A DNA stretch of 5,241 bases from JBFHRB01 sp041591915 (GTDB lineage: Bacteria > Actinomycetota > Nitriliruptoria > Nitriliruptorales > Nitriliruptoraceae). A model generated the notes under the pieces. It worked only from the letters and a program-made list of their open reading frames with translations. It had not been told where the DNA came from and searched no databases. Made by a program: the position numbers and the translations under genes. Of this stretch, positions 5,216-5,241 are shown in pieces; within the stretch, counting starts at the first letter, position 1; each line of letters opens with the position of its first letter. The DNA is taken from contig JBFHRB010000237.1 of the NCBI GenBank assembly GCA_041591915.1, positions 1 to 5,241 of the forward strand, in the 5' to 3' direction.

Positions 5216-5241
5216 GCACATGACCATCCCTCCGCTCGCCG

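Noticed and set aside
5220..5241. Possible start of a divergent plus-strand gene (ATG ACC ATC CCT CCG CTC GCC) with a TACGGT -10-like box at 5154-5159
   Set aside because: Only seven codons are visible, there is no ribosome binding site, and the -35 is unconvincing. The sequence beyond 5241 is needed.
4859..5241. T-box or other tRNA-binding riboswitch before leuA
   Set aside because: No T-box consensus or specifier-loop layout was found; the Leu-codon leader peptide explains the region better.

Overview
The window is GC-rich DNA, probably from an actinobacterium. The evidence is the strongly GC-biased third codon positions, a small Cys-rich protein that resembles the actinobacterial DUF7455 family, and the style of the leu genes. 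LeuA, however, looks like the shorter type I (Escherichia/Neisseria-like) enzyme rather than the longer LeuA of Streptomyces and Mycobacterium. This suggests a less-studied or deep-branching actinobacterial lineage. That placement is inference and was not tested by search.

Left part (1-960): a minus-strand gene for a 124-residue protein resembling dimeric alpha/beta-barrel (ABM-like) proteins ends just before a 9-bp hairpin at the window edge. A 286-base divergent spacer separates it from a plus-strand gene for a 62-residue zinc-ribbon-like protein. The spacer holds a small hairpin close to the start of the minus-strand gene. A 12-bp stem-loop lies in the convergent gap before leuD and probably terminates transcription from both sides.

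Main part (961-4858, minus strand): an operon read leuA, a 64-codon gene of unknown function, leuC, leuD. LeuA makes 2-isopropylmalate from acetyl-CoA and 2-ketoisovalerate. LeuC and LeuD form the isomerase that converts it to 3-isopropylmalate. The gaps are 36, 11 and -1 bases, so the four genes are probably cotranscribed. leuB, the next pathway step, is not in the window.

Right part (4859-5241): the leuA leader, and the most interesting stretch here. A 31-codon reading frame ends in LLLLPGLLLL followed by TGA, with eight Leu codons in the last ten. Two bases after the stop is a strong 13-bp hairpin with no U-run. The Leu codons are perfectly complementary over 8 bases to the leuA Shine-Dalgarno region. 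Together these suggest leucine-sensing control of leuA by ribosome position on the leader, acting on translation, on transcription or on both. Further upstream are a weak promoter candidate that would give a leaderless leader-peptide mRNA and a dense G-run tract able to form a G-quadruplex. No mobile element, CRISPR array, tRNA or rRNA was seen.
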